Positions 35,928-48,441 of a stretch of 64,000 nt of DNA are shown here, in pieces. The first letter of the stretch is position 1, and each line of letters opens with the position of its first letter. Position numbers and translations under genes: made by a program. Source of the DNA: Capitulum mitella (taxonomy: Eukaryota; Arthropoda; Thecostraca; Pollicipedomorpha; Pollicipedidae); NCBI GenBank assembly GCA_030062745.1, contig CP099846.1, positions 27,611,201 to 27,675,200 of the forward strand. The letters run 5' to 3'. The notes under the pieces are model-generated. The model had not been told where the DNA came from. It made no database searches and saw nothing but the letters and a program-made list of their open reading frames with translations.

Positions 35928-36589
35928 AACGGGAATAACCGCGGGTATCTTGATCTACGCGGCATCTTGACCGCGGCTCCCTCTGTCTAGACCTCCTCCA
36001 GGTTTACTGGGTTCCATTCTATGAGGCAGACTCCGCGACTGAGAAGTGGAACGTGGGGTGCAACGTGCGTGGGGTAAAACTGCGGTTTCGTCCTACCCGT
36101 GGCTACAAGATGAGGAGATGCAGTCTGCAATGGGAGCCGGGACCCAGGCACATGCCATGGAGGACTGGAACCCATCTGAGGACAATCAAGTAGACATAGA
36201 GTACCTTCTCCGCCGGAGCGCCGTCAAGACGTCCTGAACCGTGCCTGCTCCGCGTACATCCGGACATCTTTCAAGAACTCCAGGACAGCAACATGGAGTG
36301 ACATTCGGCAAAACCTGACCTCGTCTAAGAGCCCCGAGCCGAAGACGACCTGCCCAGCCGACCACGATCCTCAGTTGCCGGCGGGCTGAACCGGCTTTGC
36401 GTCCGCCAGCCCCCATGTGGCGGGAGCGCCGGCTGCATCCCACACCGGGGAGACTCTCCGGCCTCGCCCGCCGCGCGTGCGCAGCGGCGCGTTCGCCCTG
36501 CGTTCGGCCACGTTCCCGGAACTGTCGACGCTCTGCGGCGGATGGGCTCAGCCCATGCTAGCGGCCCAGGATCACCAGCTGCGTGCTAA

Positions 36590-37804
36590 CCCTATTCCCG
36601 GAGGGCTACGCGGTATGGTCGATTCCCGGCAGGGGGACGGATTCGGTCCCCTCCCCGCTCCGGATCTCGAGAACTACACATCCGATTTCATCGCAACAAA
36701 CGGCAGTCGATTTGCCATGATGTAAACTACACTTTTGTAAAAAGAAGTTTTCGAAATTTTGAAAGGGGCAAAAATATCAATATGGAGGGCACTTTTGGAC
36801 TTCTTATAACTCCGTTATGGACCGATTTCGATGAAATTGGCATGAATCGAGAGATCATGGGTGGGGCTTGTACTACTTGTACACACATTTGAAATTTTGA
36901 GAAAATCATAGGCGTTCACAGGGTTTCAAAAATACGAGGATTAGCTTTTCAAAAACTACATGAACAAAAAAAGGTAAAAGCTCTTTTTTGACTTCTGCTA
37001 GTCATGTTGTGCTAAAGAAATAAAAATCGTATTACAATATTCGTACAACGTTAGCATATGGGTGCCAGGGGATGAAAAAGGAGGAACTGTCATGGTCACA
37101 TGCTCATCACGTCAACTTGCGACTTTTGACTTTAAATGACCTCCAGTGACCTTGAGGTTACTTGGAATAATCTCGTTTGTGTTTAGTATTATCTGTAAAC
37201 GCTTTCAATCATTTGGATTCATTCTATTTCGAAAATTCCATGTTACGGCTATTATGATATAGGATATGCGCACCGACGTTTTAGGTCATAGCTCCGTGAT
37301 CCGACGTGATATCAAGTTGAAACTCGATACACAAGTAGAAGGCACCCTGCCTCGCCATATCGTTCCGAGTTTTGCATTTCAAAAACTAGCACCGAAATTA
37401 CTACTTTAAAACAAAAATTTTACTTTTGACCTAGACTTGACCTTATAAAGTGATCTCAGACGAACAAAATTGTATTTGCACGTTGTCAACAAAATCGTTG
37501 CCCAGCTATTTAACTATACATCTCCATCAAGTTTTAAGTTCTATCTTAAAAACGCTATTTTTGGCAGTCATTTTTCTTTTACCCTCAACAGGGTCAAAAA
37601 TGGCCTGAGGTGTCTACTAAAAACGTTCTCTGGCTCCGCCCCTGAGCAAAAAAGAATTTCGAAATTTTGTCACAGTGCATAGAAAGAATAGCTAGTAAAA
37701 GACACCAAGTTTCATGAAGCTGTGTCAAAAATCCTGGAATTAACAAGCAAAGTAGCTGAGGGGAGGGACGAATTCAGCTCCCCCCCCTCCTGCCGGGAAC
37801 AGGG
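36590..37804 (-). mobile_element. MITE family M1, copy D (CTAA target), within sulfotransferase intron 1
   Basis: Same family as copies A-C and E, in the orientation of A. CTAA occurs at both edges (36586-36589 and 37805-37808) instead of TTAA. Termini are CCCTATTCCCGGAGGG and, from the right, CCCTGTTCCCGGCAGG. Inside are degenerate TGACCT clusters (TGACCTCCAGTGACCT at about 37138-37153). Non-coding, 1215 bp. Confidence 0.85.
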
Positions 37805-37837
37805 CTAAGAGCGACTTTTCCAGTTGTGGAACGCCGC

Positions 37838-37839
<2 letters not shown>

Positions 37840-37903
<64 letters not shown>

Positions 37904-38040
37904 GTGTGTGTGTGTGTGTTTATAGATATACATATATATGTACACAATGCCAATTACTTTGTGTAAAAATTATCGACCTAAAATGCGACACTATAACGTA
38001 TATTATTGTACACCCAATGCCCATTCTTCCAAAAATACAA

Positions 38041-38092
<52 letters not shown>

Positions 38093-38118
38093 TGTGTGCG
38101 TATGTGTGTGTATGGGGG
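37840..38118. repeat. (TA)n and (TG)n microsatellites
   Basis: TA tracts at about 37840-37904 and 38042-38090 with GT-rich tails (37903-37920 and 38090-38112). Tyr/Ile frames across them are artefacts. Confidence 0.93.
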
Positions 38119-38354
38119 ATGGGTGCGTAATTTGTTTTTTTTGACATGTTTTAAAACCATGCAAATGATGAAAATTGTCCTCGGTCTAAATGAAGTGGGT
38201 TAAATGCGTTGAGAAACTTACGTTTGGGGGGGGGTAGGTTATCCGGTCCGCGATTCCAACAAGCCGATCGTTTATGCAAAACTTCACCCTTGGCCAAGAT
38301 TTCACACGGTCTTGAGTCAGGCTACGAGGAAGCGGTTATGTATTGCGTCCTTAC

Positions 38355-38494
38355 GTTGGTCATCGCCGGAGGTGACGATGCGCCCCTGCCACTCGTAAGC
38401 GACCATGAGCAGCATCAGCAGAAGCAAGAAGCAAAGTGCCAGCAGACCCGTCTCCCGGCATTGGCGAACGAGCCTCATAATTTGCCGGCCTATT
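38355..38494 (-). CDS. Carbohydrate 6-O-sulfotransferase, exon 1 (signal anchor, residues 1-42)
   Basis: The ATG is at 38478-38476. It starts a short basic tail (MRLVRQCRE) and a hydrophobic segment (about residues 11-28, GLLALCFLLLLMLLMVAY), the N-terminal type II signal anchor expected of a Golgi sulfotransferase. After 41 codons plus one base the exon meets the donor GTAAGG (first intron base 38354). That phase fits exon 2 exactly and creates Arg42. Sixteen bases upstream of the ATG lies a strong acceptor (CACTGTTTGTTTCAG, exon from 38494), so a separate 5'-untranslated exon probably lies further right. Intron 1 (38354 to 34189, 4.2 kb) holds a LINE remnant and MITE copy D. Assignment to this gene rests on strand, topology and phase; a transcript would settle it. 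Confidence 0.78.
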
Positions 38495-38599
38495 CTGAAA
38501 CAAACAGTGCGGCATGAGGCATGCAACCAAAATTTCCCTGATGTAAAAAACATGTAACGCACAGGACAAGCCAATAGCCGCAAATAAAAAAATCACAAT

Positions 38600-40140
38600 T
38601 TCGGAAATTCGAAAATAAAGAGAATGAAATCCGAAGGGTTTCTGTTTTTTTTGAGAGTCCGTTGGCCGGCCCCTGTCTAACAAAATTTTGGCGCCTGAGT
38701 GCATCGCAAAGAATTCCTGAAAATTCCACCCCCGCTGTGCGCTGTGGTATCCCGTATAACCCTACCAACTCTATTCACCGATCCTGGCGTTCCAGCTGGG
38801 TTCTTCGGAAGCTCCGCAGGGAAACACGTATCATCAAGAAAGGGGTCAACGGACACTATTGTATAACATCCTGAAAGCAAGCGTGGTAATCCCTTTCCAC
38901 ACCTGACATCCCAAACGGACCTCAGGTATTCCTTATTTGGGATGGCTCGGACGGCACCCCCACCGACGCCTGCACGGGCTCGACTTTTTGGCCGAGTCAC
39001 CGAACCCCCGCTTCCTGTCATTTTTTTTCAGCGAGTGAAATCATCAGATTTCCACACCATTCCATCGACAGGCCTTGAGCCGGAGCTGAGATAACGCATG
39101 AGAGTTTGAGATAGCACATCTTTACTAGTTGACCGCTAGTTAATGGACTGTATCCGTCAGCACGATGACTGATAAATGACGATGGGGAATTAACATCCCG
39201 CCGTGCATGCGTTTTTACAGTCCTCCGCACAAACAAAATAACTCGACCCATTTTCTCCTCGACCAAAGGCATGGGTAAAAAATTGTGTTGAAAGCTGGTG
39301 CGGCAAAGGTCTGCCCGGTCAGGCCCACATCTTCAGTTTCCGCCCCCCCCCCCCCCTCGCTCCAACCCATTATTTTCTCACCGGATCTCACCCATTTCGT
39401 TTCCGATTTTGATGGAAATGACTTAGAAAAAACTCTTTCCGCCACCTCCAGCTTTACACCGTAGTACTGTGAAAGCCAGCATTGAAGAGTGCGGGAAACT
39501 ACACTGCACTTTAGACCCACTTAACCGTAGTGCTCTATGATGACATTGCTTCATAATTTAGATGCTCCCTGCTGCGTGGGTTAAATTTTGCACCTCATAA
39601 TTTTGCGGAGAAGTAAGAACTTCGGATGTGGATGGCTCTATGCCACACCCAGTTTTGAAAACACTCGCCGTTACAAGCTGGTGTGGCGTGCCACATCAGC
39701 TTTTGAAGTTGGTGTGGCGTAGGCCACACCCGCCCCACCGCATTCTCCACCCATGATAAAACGCGACAGAATTCAACCCATGCAGAACAGGGGGCGGGAT
39801 AATGCACGCACAGGATGAGAAGCATAAAATCATCTGCGGGACTCACCGTAATCTCTTCGCGTCCAAATCCCCAATCAATGGCGACCTGGAACAGCGCTGG
39901 GACCCAAGACCCGGCAACACGTACCAAATGATATTCCGAGCCCAGCGACGACTTGCTTCGCTGGCCTTACCCGGCCAAGACGAGCCCGACGGTGTCGGTT
40001 CGGAGCATGGTCTCAGCAGGCCTGGGTAGCAGTACTCCGTGCACCGACCACTGCCGCTCTGGCCCGGCGCTAGGCGCGTCTCGCCGGCGCGGCGTCTCAC
40101 CAAACGTAACGGTTCGCACGGACGTCATGCATTTCTACCT
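38600..40140. other. Intergenic / possible 5' region of the sulfotransferase gene
   Basis: The 5'-untranslated exon implied by the acceptor at 38495 should lie here or further right. A somewhat GC-rich patch at 39880-40110 is a possible location, but no donor or promoter is convincing. A locally repeated GTTGGTGTGGCGTAGGCCACACC-like word lies near 39680-39730 and a C13 run near 39345. Confidence 0.3.
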
Positions 40141-40189
40141 TGACGAGACTAAATTTAAGCTTACGACTAAGACTAAGCCTCCCACAAAG

Positions 40190-40965
40190 CGGTTCACCTC
40201 AGGTCTGGGAAAGGCCCATTTCAAGTCAGGAAAACGCCCATGTTAGTTTCAGGCCCGGAAAGGACCCATCTCAGGTGTGGAAAGGGTCCATCGAAGACGC
40301 AGAAAGGGCCTGTCTCAGGTCCAGAAAGGGCTCATTTTGGGCTCAAAAAGTAGACATATCAGATCCAGAAAATCCCGTCTTGGCTCTTAAGCCCGGGAGC
40401 GGCCCATCTCAAGTCCGGAAAGGGTCCATCTTAAGCTCAGAAAGGCCCCTTCTTAGGACTGGTTAGATTAGAGTTAGGTTAGACTGGTTAGGTTAGAGTT
40501 CATCTTAGCCTTAAACTCAAAAATGTCAGTCTCGCGTCTGGAAAGGGATCACTTTAGATTCAGAAAAGGCGCAGCTAAAATCCGGAAACGACCCATTTAA
40601 GTCCTTACACCTGGAGAGGACCCAGAAGTGCATTTGAGGGATGGAGCTCAGGGGGCTGGAGCCCCTCTCCTTAGCTCGGAGGAGGCCCCTTCGAATCCGG
40701 GGCCCCTCCGCGAACAGCGGGACCCCCTATTCGGGCCGAAGGGCCATCCGCGCCTGGCGCGGATAGGTCTCTTGACTGCGTCGCTGAGAGGCCCCTAGGG
40801 TCCAGGGGCCCGTGAGGCTCCAAGCCCATTACGGGACCCACCTTACGTGCAGTAAAGCGATCCTTGCTGGCTGTCAAGGGCCCCCTGCCGACATGCCTAC
40901 GGGTGTAAAAAGACCCTTCCTGGTCTGCAAAAGAGCCCTGTTGGCTCATCATCAAATGCTTCTAA
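40190..40965. repeat. Degenerate tandem array (about 27-bp unit) that partly reverses orientation
   Basis: From 40190 to about 40640 a unit of the type CAGGTCCGGAAAGGGCCCAT recurs roughly every 27 bases with strong divergence. At 40461-40503 it is broken by GGTTAG/GAGTTAGG words. Toward the right end (about 40905-40950) the units appear as the reverse complement (CCCTTCCTGGTCTG, GAGCCCTGTTGG). The design echoes the foldback-like element at 7349-8852, but termini and target duplication are not resolved. Confidence 0.55.
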
Positions 40966-41657
40966 AATATTATGAGGAGAAAGAAAACTTAGAAACACAG
41001 ACATTAACGCAAACGAAGTATTTGTTGAAGTAATACTTGGGGGTATGGTAGATTATAGGCATGGTAATGTCCATTCGTGCTAGGCTGCGGTTCCAGTGTG
41101 ATGGAGGTAATCTTTCGAAATTAAGCTTCCGGCGCGCCAAAACATATAATTTTTGCTATTCACCGAAATGATAAGTCGACCGGCATTGGAACGCAGGGCA
41201 GTTGTAAAGAGAAGAAATCATTCCTAATAGCTTCAAGGGTCTTTCCACAATAATATGGGATAATGAGATAAATCAAATGTATGGTTATGTTACGTTAAGT
41301 TGCGATTTAAAAAGACGACGGAAGCTAGCTCTCGAGGAATAAAAATTTCCGCGCGCCTTCGGCGCGGGAAATTCACTAATTTTGTGGTTGGCCAAATATT
41401 AAAACAGCTTTTTCTGATTAGCAAACGCCGTAATTCCTGTTTACCTACTCATCTCGAGCCACAGAAGGGCCCACATGAAGTCTCACATAAGGAACCCCAT
41501 CGGGGCCGTGCACACCATCGTCACCTTAGGAAAATCTTGCGTGCGTGACTGTTCGTATAAAATGCCTGCCAATATTGTAGGCAAATTTTAACCTTTTTTG
41601 ATTCACGACAGACGTGGAAAACGACATCGAAACAGGTGCGGTGTAACTTGCTGTTAA

Positions 41658-42782
41658 CCCTCACCGGAGCCCGGAAATCCCCTCTCCCCTACTGTTTTCC
41701 GAGCGTGGCGAAAAAACGGCGGAGCGCAGCGCCACGAAATTTTCAGTACCTTTCTCTTATCTGTTTCTCAGTCTGCGTGAAAATTTCAAGTTGCAAAGAA
41801 CTCAAACACTGACCGAGGTCTGGTCAAAGAGATCAGCCTCCCAAAAAAATTGTGGCCCTAATAATTTTTTTTAAGGCGGAACAGATTTGTATAAAACTTG
41901 CAAGAGTAACAGAATCCAATAAATGCAACAACTTGTATACTTCGGATTTCATGGAAAATCGAAGGCCAGCGACTTCAGGTCAGGTCGCTTTTAGGACCTT
42001 CTTGATATCTGGCTTAAATTTCAGAGAATATTTGCTGGGCTTTTATGCTCAGATATTGTCAAAAACATGGCCAGTAACATATACTCCCATCATATTACCA
42101 GAATACGCGTGGCTTTGGCTCAGGTCATGACCCCTGATAGGAGTATCTGTTGCCCGCAACATACAATTTCCATGAACCCGAAACTGCCTGCCTAAAAACA
42201 ATAATTTATTGTTTTCTAGAGTAGGAATAAACGATGAAATCAAATTCAGCGTAAAATAGACCTATCTAACGTCGCTGGAGGTCATCAAAGGTCAGTGACC
42301 TCCGATGACCTTATTTGACCCAGGTCAACCTTCAGGGCAGTGACAAATGCTCATCAAGTGTTTTACTATGCTACGGGCAATATCTGCCATCCAATGTGTC
42401 ACCAAAACCACCGGGTAAGTGGAACCGCGATTCATCATAATAGCGCCACAGACATGCAGGTAATTAGGTCGTGGATTGACGTGACCTCATTAATTAATTG
42501 ATTAATTAATAATCATCTGAGTATGCCACCAAAATGAAAATCACAACGTCGATTTCCTTTTTTATCTCATCTTCACTCTAGCTCAGTCCGGCCTACCATG
42601 ATACCTGATGACCTCAATATTGACCCAGACTTAAAAAACTTGTGCTTATTCGACTCGATTTGATGAGTTCTCTTTGCTGGCATTTCATTTTTATCTGTGT
42701 GGCGCTCAGAACCTGAGACCCTGAGGGTGGATATCTGCCGCCGACCGGTGTAGAGGCATTGTCAAGTCCGGCTGGGCGCGGG
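41658..42782. mobile_element. TTAA-flanked non-autonomous element, family M2
   Basis: TTAA lies at 41654-41657 and 42783-42786. The left terminus is CCCTCACCGGAGCCCGGA; the right, read inward, is CCCGCGCCCAGCCGGA, a partial inverted repeat. The 1125-bp interior is non-coding, AT-rich and unlike family M1, but is again rich in TGACCT/AGGTCA words. A further end of this type (TTAA then CCCGCGCCCAAC) is at 60296. A piggyBac-like mobiliser is inferred from the target and the CCC ends. Confidence 0.6.
42279..42328. promoter_or_regulatory. Symmetrical nuclear-receptor site DR4-IR1-DR4 with a following inverted pair
   Basis: AGGTCA (42279-42284), 4 bases, AGGTCA (42289-42294), one G, TGACCT (42296-42301), 4 bases, TGACCT (42306-42311): four perfect half-sites mirrored about position 42295. 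The central IR1 satisfies the ecdysone-response consensus RGKTCANTGAMCY. TTGACC-CA-GGTCAA follows at 42315-42328. Receptor binding is known for such motifs in general; activity here is inference. Confidence 0.6.
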
Positions 42783-43755
42783 TTAACCGGCCCAAACACA
42801 ACAAAGCGAAAATCATTAGAACGTCATTATAAGGTCAGTTAACTACCGAGGTGAAATGCCTATAACTGCACTACGTTCAAAATCTCCATGCCGTTCTGTT
42901 ACGAAATTAATTGGGTAGGAGGTCCAGAAGGACTTCAGAAAGAGAAACGTTGAAAACATTAAAAATCCGTCACCTCCTACTTCGACTGATCGCATTTCCC
43001 TTCACACTCGAGCACTCGTCGCAAAACAATATCCATGCAAAAGTTGGGCTTCGAAATTAGCGTTTAAGATATGTGTACTGGTACGTGAAAAAATGTAGCT
43101 GACTTTTTGATGCAATTCACGGTCACCCGACGTCTGCCAAACGTTGTCAAGACCCGAGGGAGATATTGCAGGATAAAGAGTGCATATCTTTAGTAACATG
43201 AATAGTACCATTTGATAAGGTTATTTTTTGGAGTGATGCCTGAGAAACATGTTGATAAGCCCATGGTCTAATCCTTGAACAAAAGAGTCCCGGAGAATTA
43301 TAGATACAAATGGGATCCGATTGTGCTGTGTTGTGGGACAAATGTTGTGCAAAATTTCCAGTATATAATAAAACTTGAAAAAATGCATTTTAATATTGTC
43401 CAAAAATTCAGAGCGCCTTCGGAACGCAAAACTTCCAGTACTCGATAATGCATTTGAAAATACGATAACGAAATGTGATAGGAATATATATAAATAAATA
43501 TGTATTATAAAGAGCGAAATATGGCAGTACTTAAAACGTTGGCACGCCTCTGGCGCGCCAAGCATTTATGTACGTGCAAATGTATTGACCTGACGTGTCT
43601 TCGGGGCGCGCGAATAAGACATTTATGCCGATTATATGCAAACGCACTACCTTTTGTGCCTGCCACAGAACCAATGCGATATGTCACCCTCCTGAAATCG
43701 GAATCGGAGGCCCCGTGAAGACGGGGCCCCTCCCGATGTCAACCCCCACTTAAGG

Positions 43756-43860
43756 AAAATCCTGGCTATGCCGCTGGGGGCCATCAGCCAATGTTAGGAA
43801 GCCCCCTTCGGTTAGTTCCCCCCCCCCCCCCCTAGTCGCAAAACCCTGGCTGCGCCCCTG
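43756..43860. mobile_element. Remnant hAT-type right termini
   Basis: Two right-end-like words occur: AAAATCCTGGCTATGCCGCTG (about 43758-43778; here as one 21-base stretch split by a mismatch to the usual ...CCACTG) and AAACCCTGGCTGCGCCCCTG (43841-43860), the reverse complement of a CAGGGGCGCAGCCAGG end. No left partners or clean 8-bp duplications were found. An 8-bp perfect palindrome arm pair GGCCCCGT/ACGGGGCC precedes them (43709-43728). Confidence 0.4.
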
Positions 43861-44937
43861 TAAGGAAGCGAAAAATTCCTTCACTCAATGCGTATGTGGT
43901 TTTTGTCCGGGTTTCTGCGGCCACTGTTCGCAGAAGTATTCATTGATGTTCCGATCGTACGTCTGCTGGCGAGCAGAGCCGCTCCCATCGTCCAGGTCAG
44001 CGCAGTCCTTCATACGTCAGAGCTGGGGCGCCGACCCTGAGCTCAGGTCTGGCTTCGGAATCATTAGAGCTCCCGAGAGCTGTGCCCACCTAAGTCGGCT
44101 CTTTTGACTGTGCGTTCGGGGATGAGGTCGCCGGGAAGGTGCTGGGTGGCGCGGGAGGAGAGTGCTTTATAACGCAAGATATGTTTCATGTGCCTGCATT
44201 GTCCTGGCTGGGCCCCAGGAGCCACGGTGTGGAGGAGCCCCTAAGAACCAACGCAAATACAATGCAGATTTAGACCGGCAATGTGTGGAGTCGTCTTGTC
44301 AGTCGGAAATCTGCGTTCAGCAGCGAAGCCGTGTGTGCGCCAGGCGGGCGAAGGCGTGTAGTGACGCTGGCTGGACGAGGCAGATTGTTAGCTTTACAGT
44401 CATATTTTTCCACTGTGAGAGGCAAAGCCGTCATAGAACTAAAGGAGGGGCATTGTTGCGGTTTTCCTGTAAATTAATGCGGAATTTCTTAACTCTGATC
44501 GACGTCGTTTGGGTAAATCATTCTACTGACTTTTCCGCGTAAATACTGAAATAAATACGCTGGCAAAGAACTGGCGGGTTTTCCCTCACAGAAGATTAAA
44601 TGAACAAGAGATATGGCAATGTCTGCATAATGACAGTTCAGTTCCCCAGGTGGAAACGGTAATCACTCAGCCTCTGCGAAATAATAACAGCTTGAGGAGA
44701 ATCACTTTTACCTCCATAATTTGTACAATCCATGAGTACAAGGGCATGTATTCCTGATCAACATCTATAAAAACGATACCAAGGCCACTTCACCCTGGTT
44801 TTTGTGTTTGGAACTTTATCCTTGTTACACCTTACCATTAACATTTTCATGCGGTTATCTACATATATTGTTGCGAGTTTCAGTAACATTCCAGTGCTGT
44901 GCTTATAAAAGTTAAACTGCGCCAAGGGGAGGGAAGG

Positions 44938-44940
<3 letters not shown>

Positions 44941-44978
<38 letters not shown>

Positions 44979-45081
44979 AGAGAGGGAAGATAGAAATAAA
45001 AAGAGAACGAGATAGGGAAAGAAAGAGATGAAGAGAAGGGGGCAGAGAGAGAGAGAGAGAGAGAGAGAAGAGAGAGAGAGA
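44941..45081. repeat. (AG)n microsatellites
   Basis: Purine-only DNA with AG tracts at about 44941-44971 and 45046-45081, separated by AG-rich degenerate sequence. Confidence 0.93.
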
Positions 45082-48000
45082 ACACTACTTACAGACTTTT
45101 GGTGTAATTATAAGATCACCTCAGGGATGATCAACGTTCGATTCCAGGGCATCCTGAACAACGAATGTTCCCAAATAACTGCCAGCGAGTGATATCACGA
45201 CATGATTGCACGAAGTGCAGAGACGCTGCAGGAAGCCCCAAGCCACTTTTCTGTACTCATCGTGACGTAGGTATCAACGCGCTCTGACGCATACATTGTG
45301 GAAGCACTACAGAATGTGTCGTAATCAAAAACTATCCGGGCTGCACTGTACAGACACACCTTGAACTTCTTAAGGACTGCCACATTATACACACACCAGA
45401 AGTTAACACAATATACAGCGAACCAATACGCTGCATATGAATACTTTTTGACGGAGCAAGAAAACATGGAAAACCTGCTGATAAGAGTTTTTTAAGCAGC
45501 ATAACAGACCATTCTTCTGCCGAATCTCGGAGTTGTGACTTTTTCTGTGATTGTTTCTGTGTGACACATCATACGGAAAGAACCCAACATATTTGTATTC
45601 GTTTACATACGTTAACTGTGAGTCACACCATGTGAACTGTGGCAACACCATACTCCTAAAACAACTTGGGCTGCATAACCATGCTCCCAGTCTTCTTTGT
45701 ATTGTACATTATGTCATGCTCTTTGGCAAATTTCAAATTTCTCGCACGTATCCAACGAAGCTTGGGAAAGGAAACGTGGCGGCGACACGAGAACCAAGTC
45801 TTCGGCATACGCGGTTGATTTCTGCTGTTTTCATAGTGGCCTAGATGGTGGCAACCTCCACCAGTGCTAATGGCGGCTGAAACACCATGAATAAATCTTC
45901 AGCATGTGGTGCCCTTGCCGCGTGGTCTCTTCACGTGTATTGCCGTAATGCACGGTGAACTGGAGCATGTTACCGGACGTAAACGTTTCGGCTCAGTGCA
46001 ACGGTCCGCACGGCGCGAGCTCCCGGGCCAATCCCCGGCCGTCCACCTCGCGCCGGCGCTGGCCTTGACCGCTGCCGCAGACGGTGACCTTGGCCAGGCG
46101 GTGACCCGTCCGGCCGGGCGCAGGGCGGCGAACGGACACACCACGCCACACGCCACACACACAAGTGCGTTGGGCTGCAAACTGAGCAATCCGTCTCGGA
46201 TAGCATTAAAACAGCCGACGTAATGGAGGGGATAAAGGAAAATGGCAGGTTATTGCGACCGACGACGACGACGACAGATAAGTGATGCACACCAAAACCT
46301 TTGTTGCCCACTACTCCACATTTAGTTGTATTGTCACAGTTGAACATCGTAAGAAACGTAGTAAATATCGACCATGGCAGCGCAGTAATGAAATGACATT
46401 GGGCTTTGCTGTAGCCACTTAAAATCGTACGAGTATTTTCTTTCACGCGAAGCAGAGAAACCTACACATTCTTTAACTCATGCCCAGCAATGAAAATAAT
46501 GGATTTCTGTAGCAGAAAAGATGCAGCTTAACAAAGGGCACTTTCCTGATAATTCCTCGCTATCTTGTCTGACAGCAATGAACGTCTAGGTGCCTTAAGC
46601 AGGTCTAAGACAGCTTAAGCGCTAAAATCGGGAGCCACTTACGTGCTTTGGTGTCGCTTTGCAAAGCGCTATTGGCCTCTGACTGCCGTTAACATGTCAT
46701 AAGCAAGTCCCAAATACTAGAAAGTGCATCATGGACCGCAGTTCCCATGCTGCCATCATTACGATTCAAGTGCATTGGTGCAGTAGTTTGCTAACTTCAA
46801 TATTTCGTGAAATATTAGTCGCCAAGAGGAAACACTCCGCTAAGAGTGACGTGTAGAAAACATATAAGATAAGTTTGCAACAATGAGTATTATTGCGAAA
46901 CAGGAAATGCCTACATAATCTGTATCTTAAATCGGTTACGTACCGTTGATGAAGGAACAAAACTGAGTCAACTAGATAGCCACCGTTCAGGCATGCCGAC
47001 GGTTGGTGAGAAGTACCTTGCCACAGCACCGCCGCAGCAGTTCTTCAGAATTTCAGAAATCGCCAGCAGAAAACATTAAATATACCTTCCCTCATCCGGC
47101 AAAAGATCTAGGGAAGCCCCAGAAGACATCAGCCACTGAAGAGGAGCCAGCCTCACAGCAGGCACGTTGCAGGCAGTTTCGAAGACCTATGCGTCTTCAT
47201 TTCGAAAGTGACAATGTCTCTCAGACACCAATCTGGGTCGAAGTTAACGAAGGGCAGTGTTTCATCCGGGGCATGCTTAATGACTGGTCAGTTTAATATA
47301 ACCTTGTGCAATATGTTAATTTCGCCACGAGGCCATACCATACATACATGTCACAACGAATGCCGCTTTAACGATCACCTATTCTGCCTTCATAACTTTT
47401 CTCCGAATGTAGTTTAACACGTAAACACCCATTTTCCGCCAAATCTCAGCATGGGCCTTGCGTGTGGGCGACTTCGACTTAGCAATTTGAAGAAAGTTCT
47501 GATGCTTTGGCATTGCATTAGGTAGACGATGTGGAGGTCTCCGTGCAACTTACAAGAAGAAAAGGTCGGTGGAGCACGACTCATTTCACTTCAGCCTGCC
47601 TAATTGGGGTTCCGACACCAGCGGGTGGCAAGTGTGTCGCGACATGGCATACTGAGCGTAGGACAGACGGGACAGCTATCTTGAATAATGATGCCATCAG
47701 AATCGTAGATCAGCTCAGGACTCATCTCTTAAAAATGCTCAGACAGGTCAAAGAGGGTCAGACGTGTTTTCAAAATGATCGCACCAGGCTTTTAGCAGCT
47801 CAAAACGCCTTTCACTCACACGAGTCATGTGTTACATGACTGGTTAACTACCAAACATTCGTCATTCCTATTTTGTTTGTAAATTACATCGTGACGCAGT
47901 TTATCGAAATCTTTCAAAAGCCGCGGTTTTTTAGTATCTGTAGGTGGTTTAACGATGGTGCTCGTCGTATGGATGCCGAAGCTCTTGGGCATTTCAAACC

Positions 48001-48200
48001 TCCGTTTAGCAAATCCGTTTCTGCATATCACTGTTGGTCTCACACCAAGCGTAGTCTGATAAACAACGACAGGATTCATTGCCTAGACTGACTCTCCCCA
48101 TTCCCACGGCACGGCCACCGACACTGACCGGGTAAGCTTCGAGTAGGCTGCAGCATATTCTGGCCATGCTCCCAGGAGGTCATTCACACGAACCTCTTTC
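45082..48200. other. Intergenic DNA; a GC-rich patch at 45960-46140
   Basis: The GC-rich patch holds open frames on both strands (105 and 96 codons), neither recognisable. The frames at 47003-47296 and 47531-47839 encode hydrophilic peptides without known motifs. No exon pair with matching phases was found. Confidence 0.3.
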
Positions 48201-48222
48201 TCAGACTTGTGGGTAGGGAACA

Positions 48223-48223
<1 letters not shown>

Positions 48224-48282
<59 letters not shown>

Positions 48283-48294
48283 TTGTAACACTGT

Positions 48295-48327
<33 letters not shown>

Positions 48328-48330
48328 CAC

Positions 48331-48388
<58 letters not shown>
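48224..48388. repeat. Compound microsatellite (TC)n-(AC)n-(TA)n-(TG)n
   Basis: Tracts follow one another: TC about 48224-48283, AC about 48295-48316, TA about 48317-48327, GT about 48335-48387. Confidence 0.96.
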
Positions 48389-48389
<1 letters not shown>

Positions 48390-48441
48390 CGAATTATATA
48401 TTCTGCTGCAGCACTGTCCACAGCAATCTGCACTGAATTCA

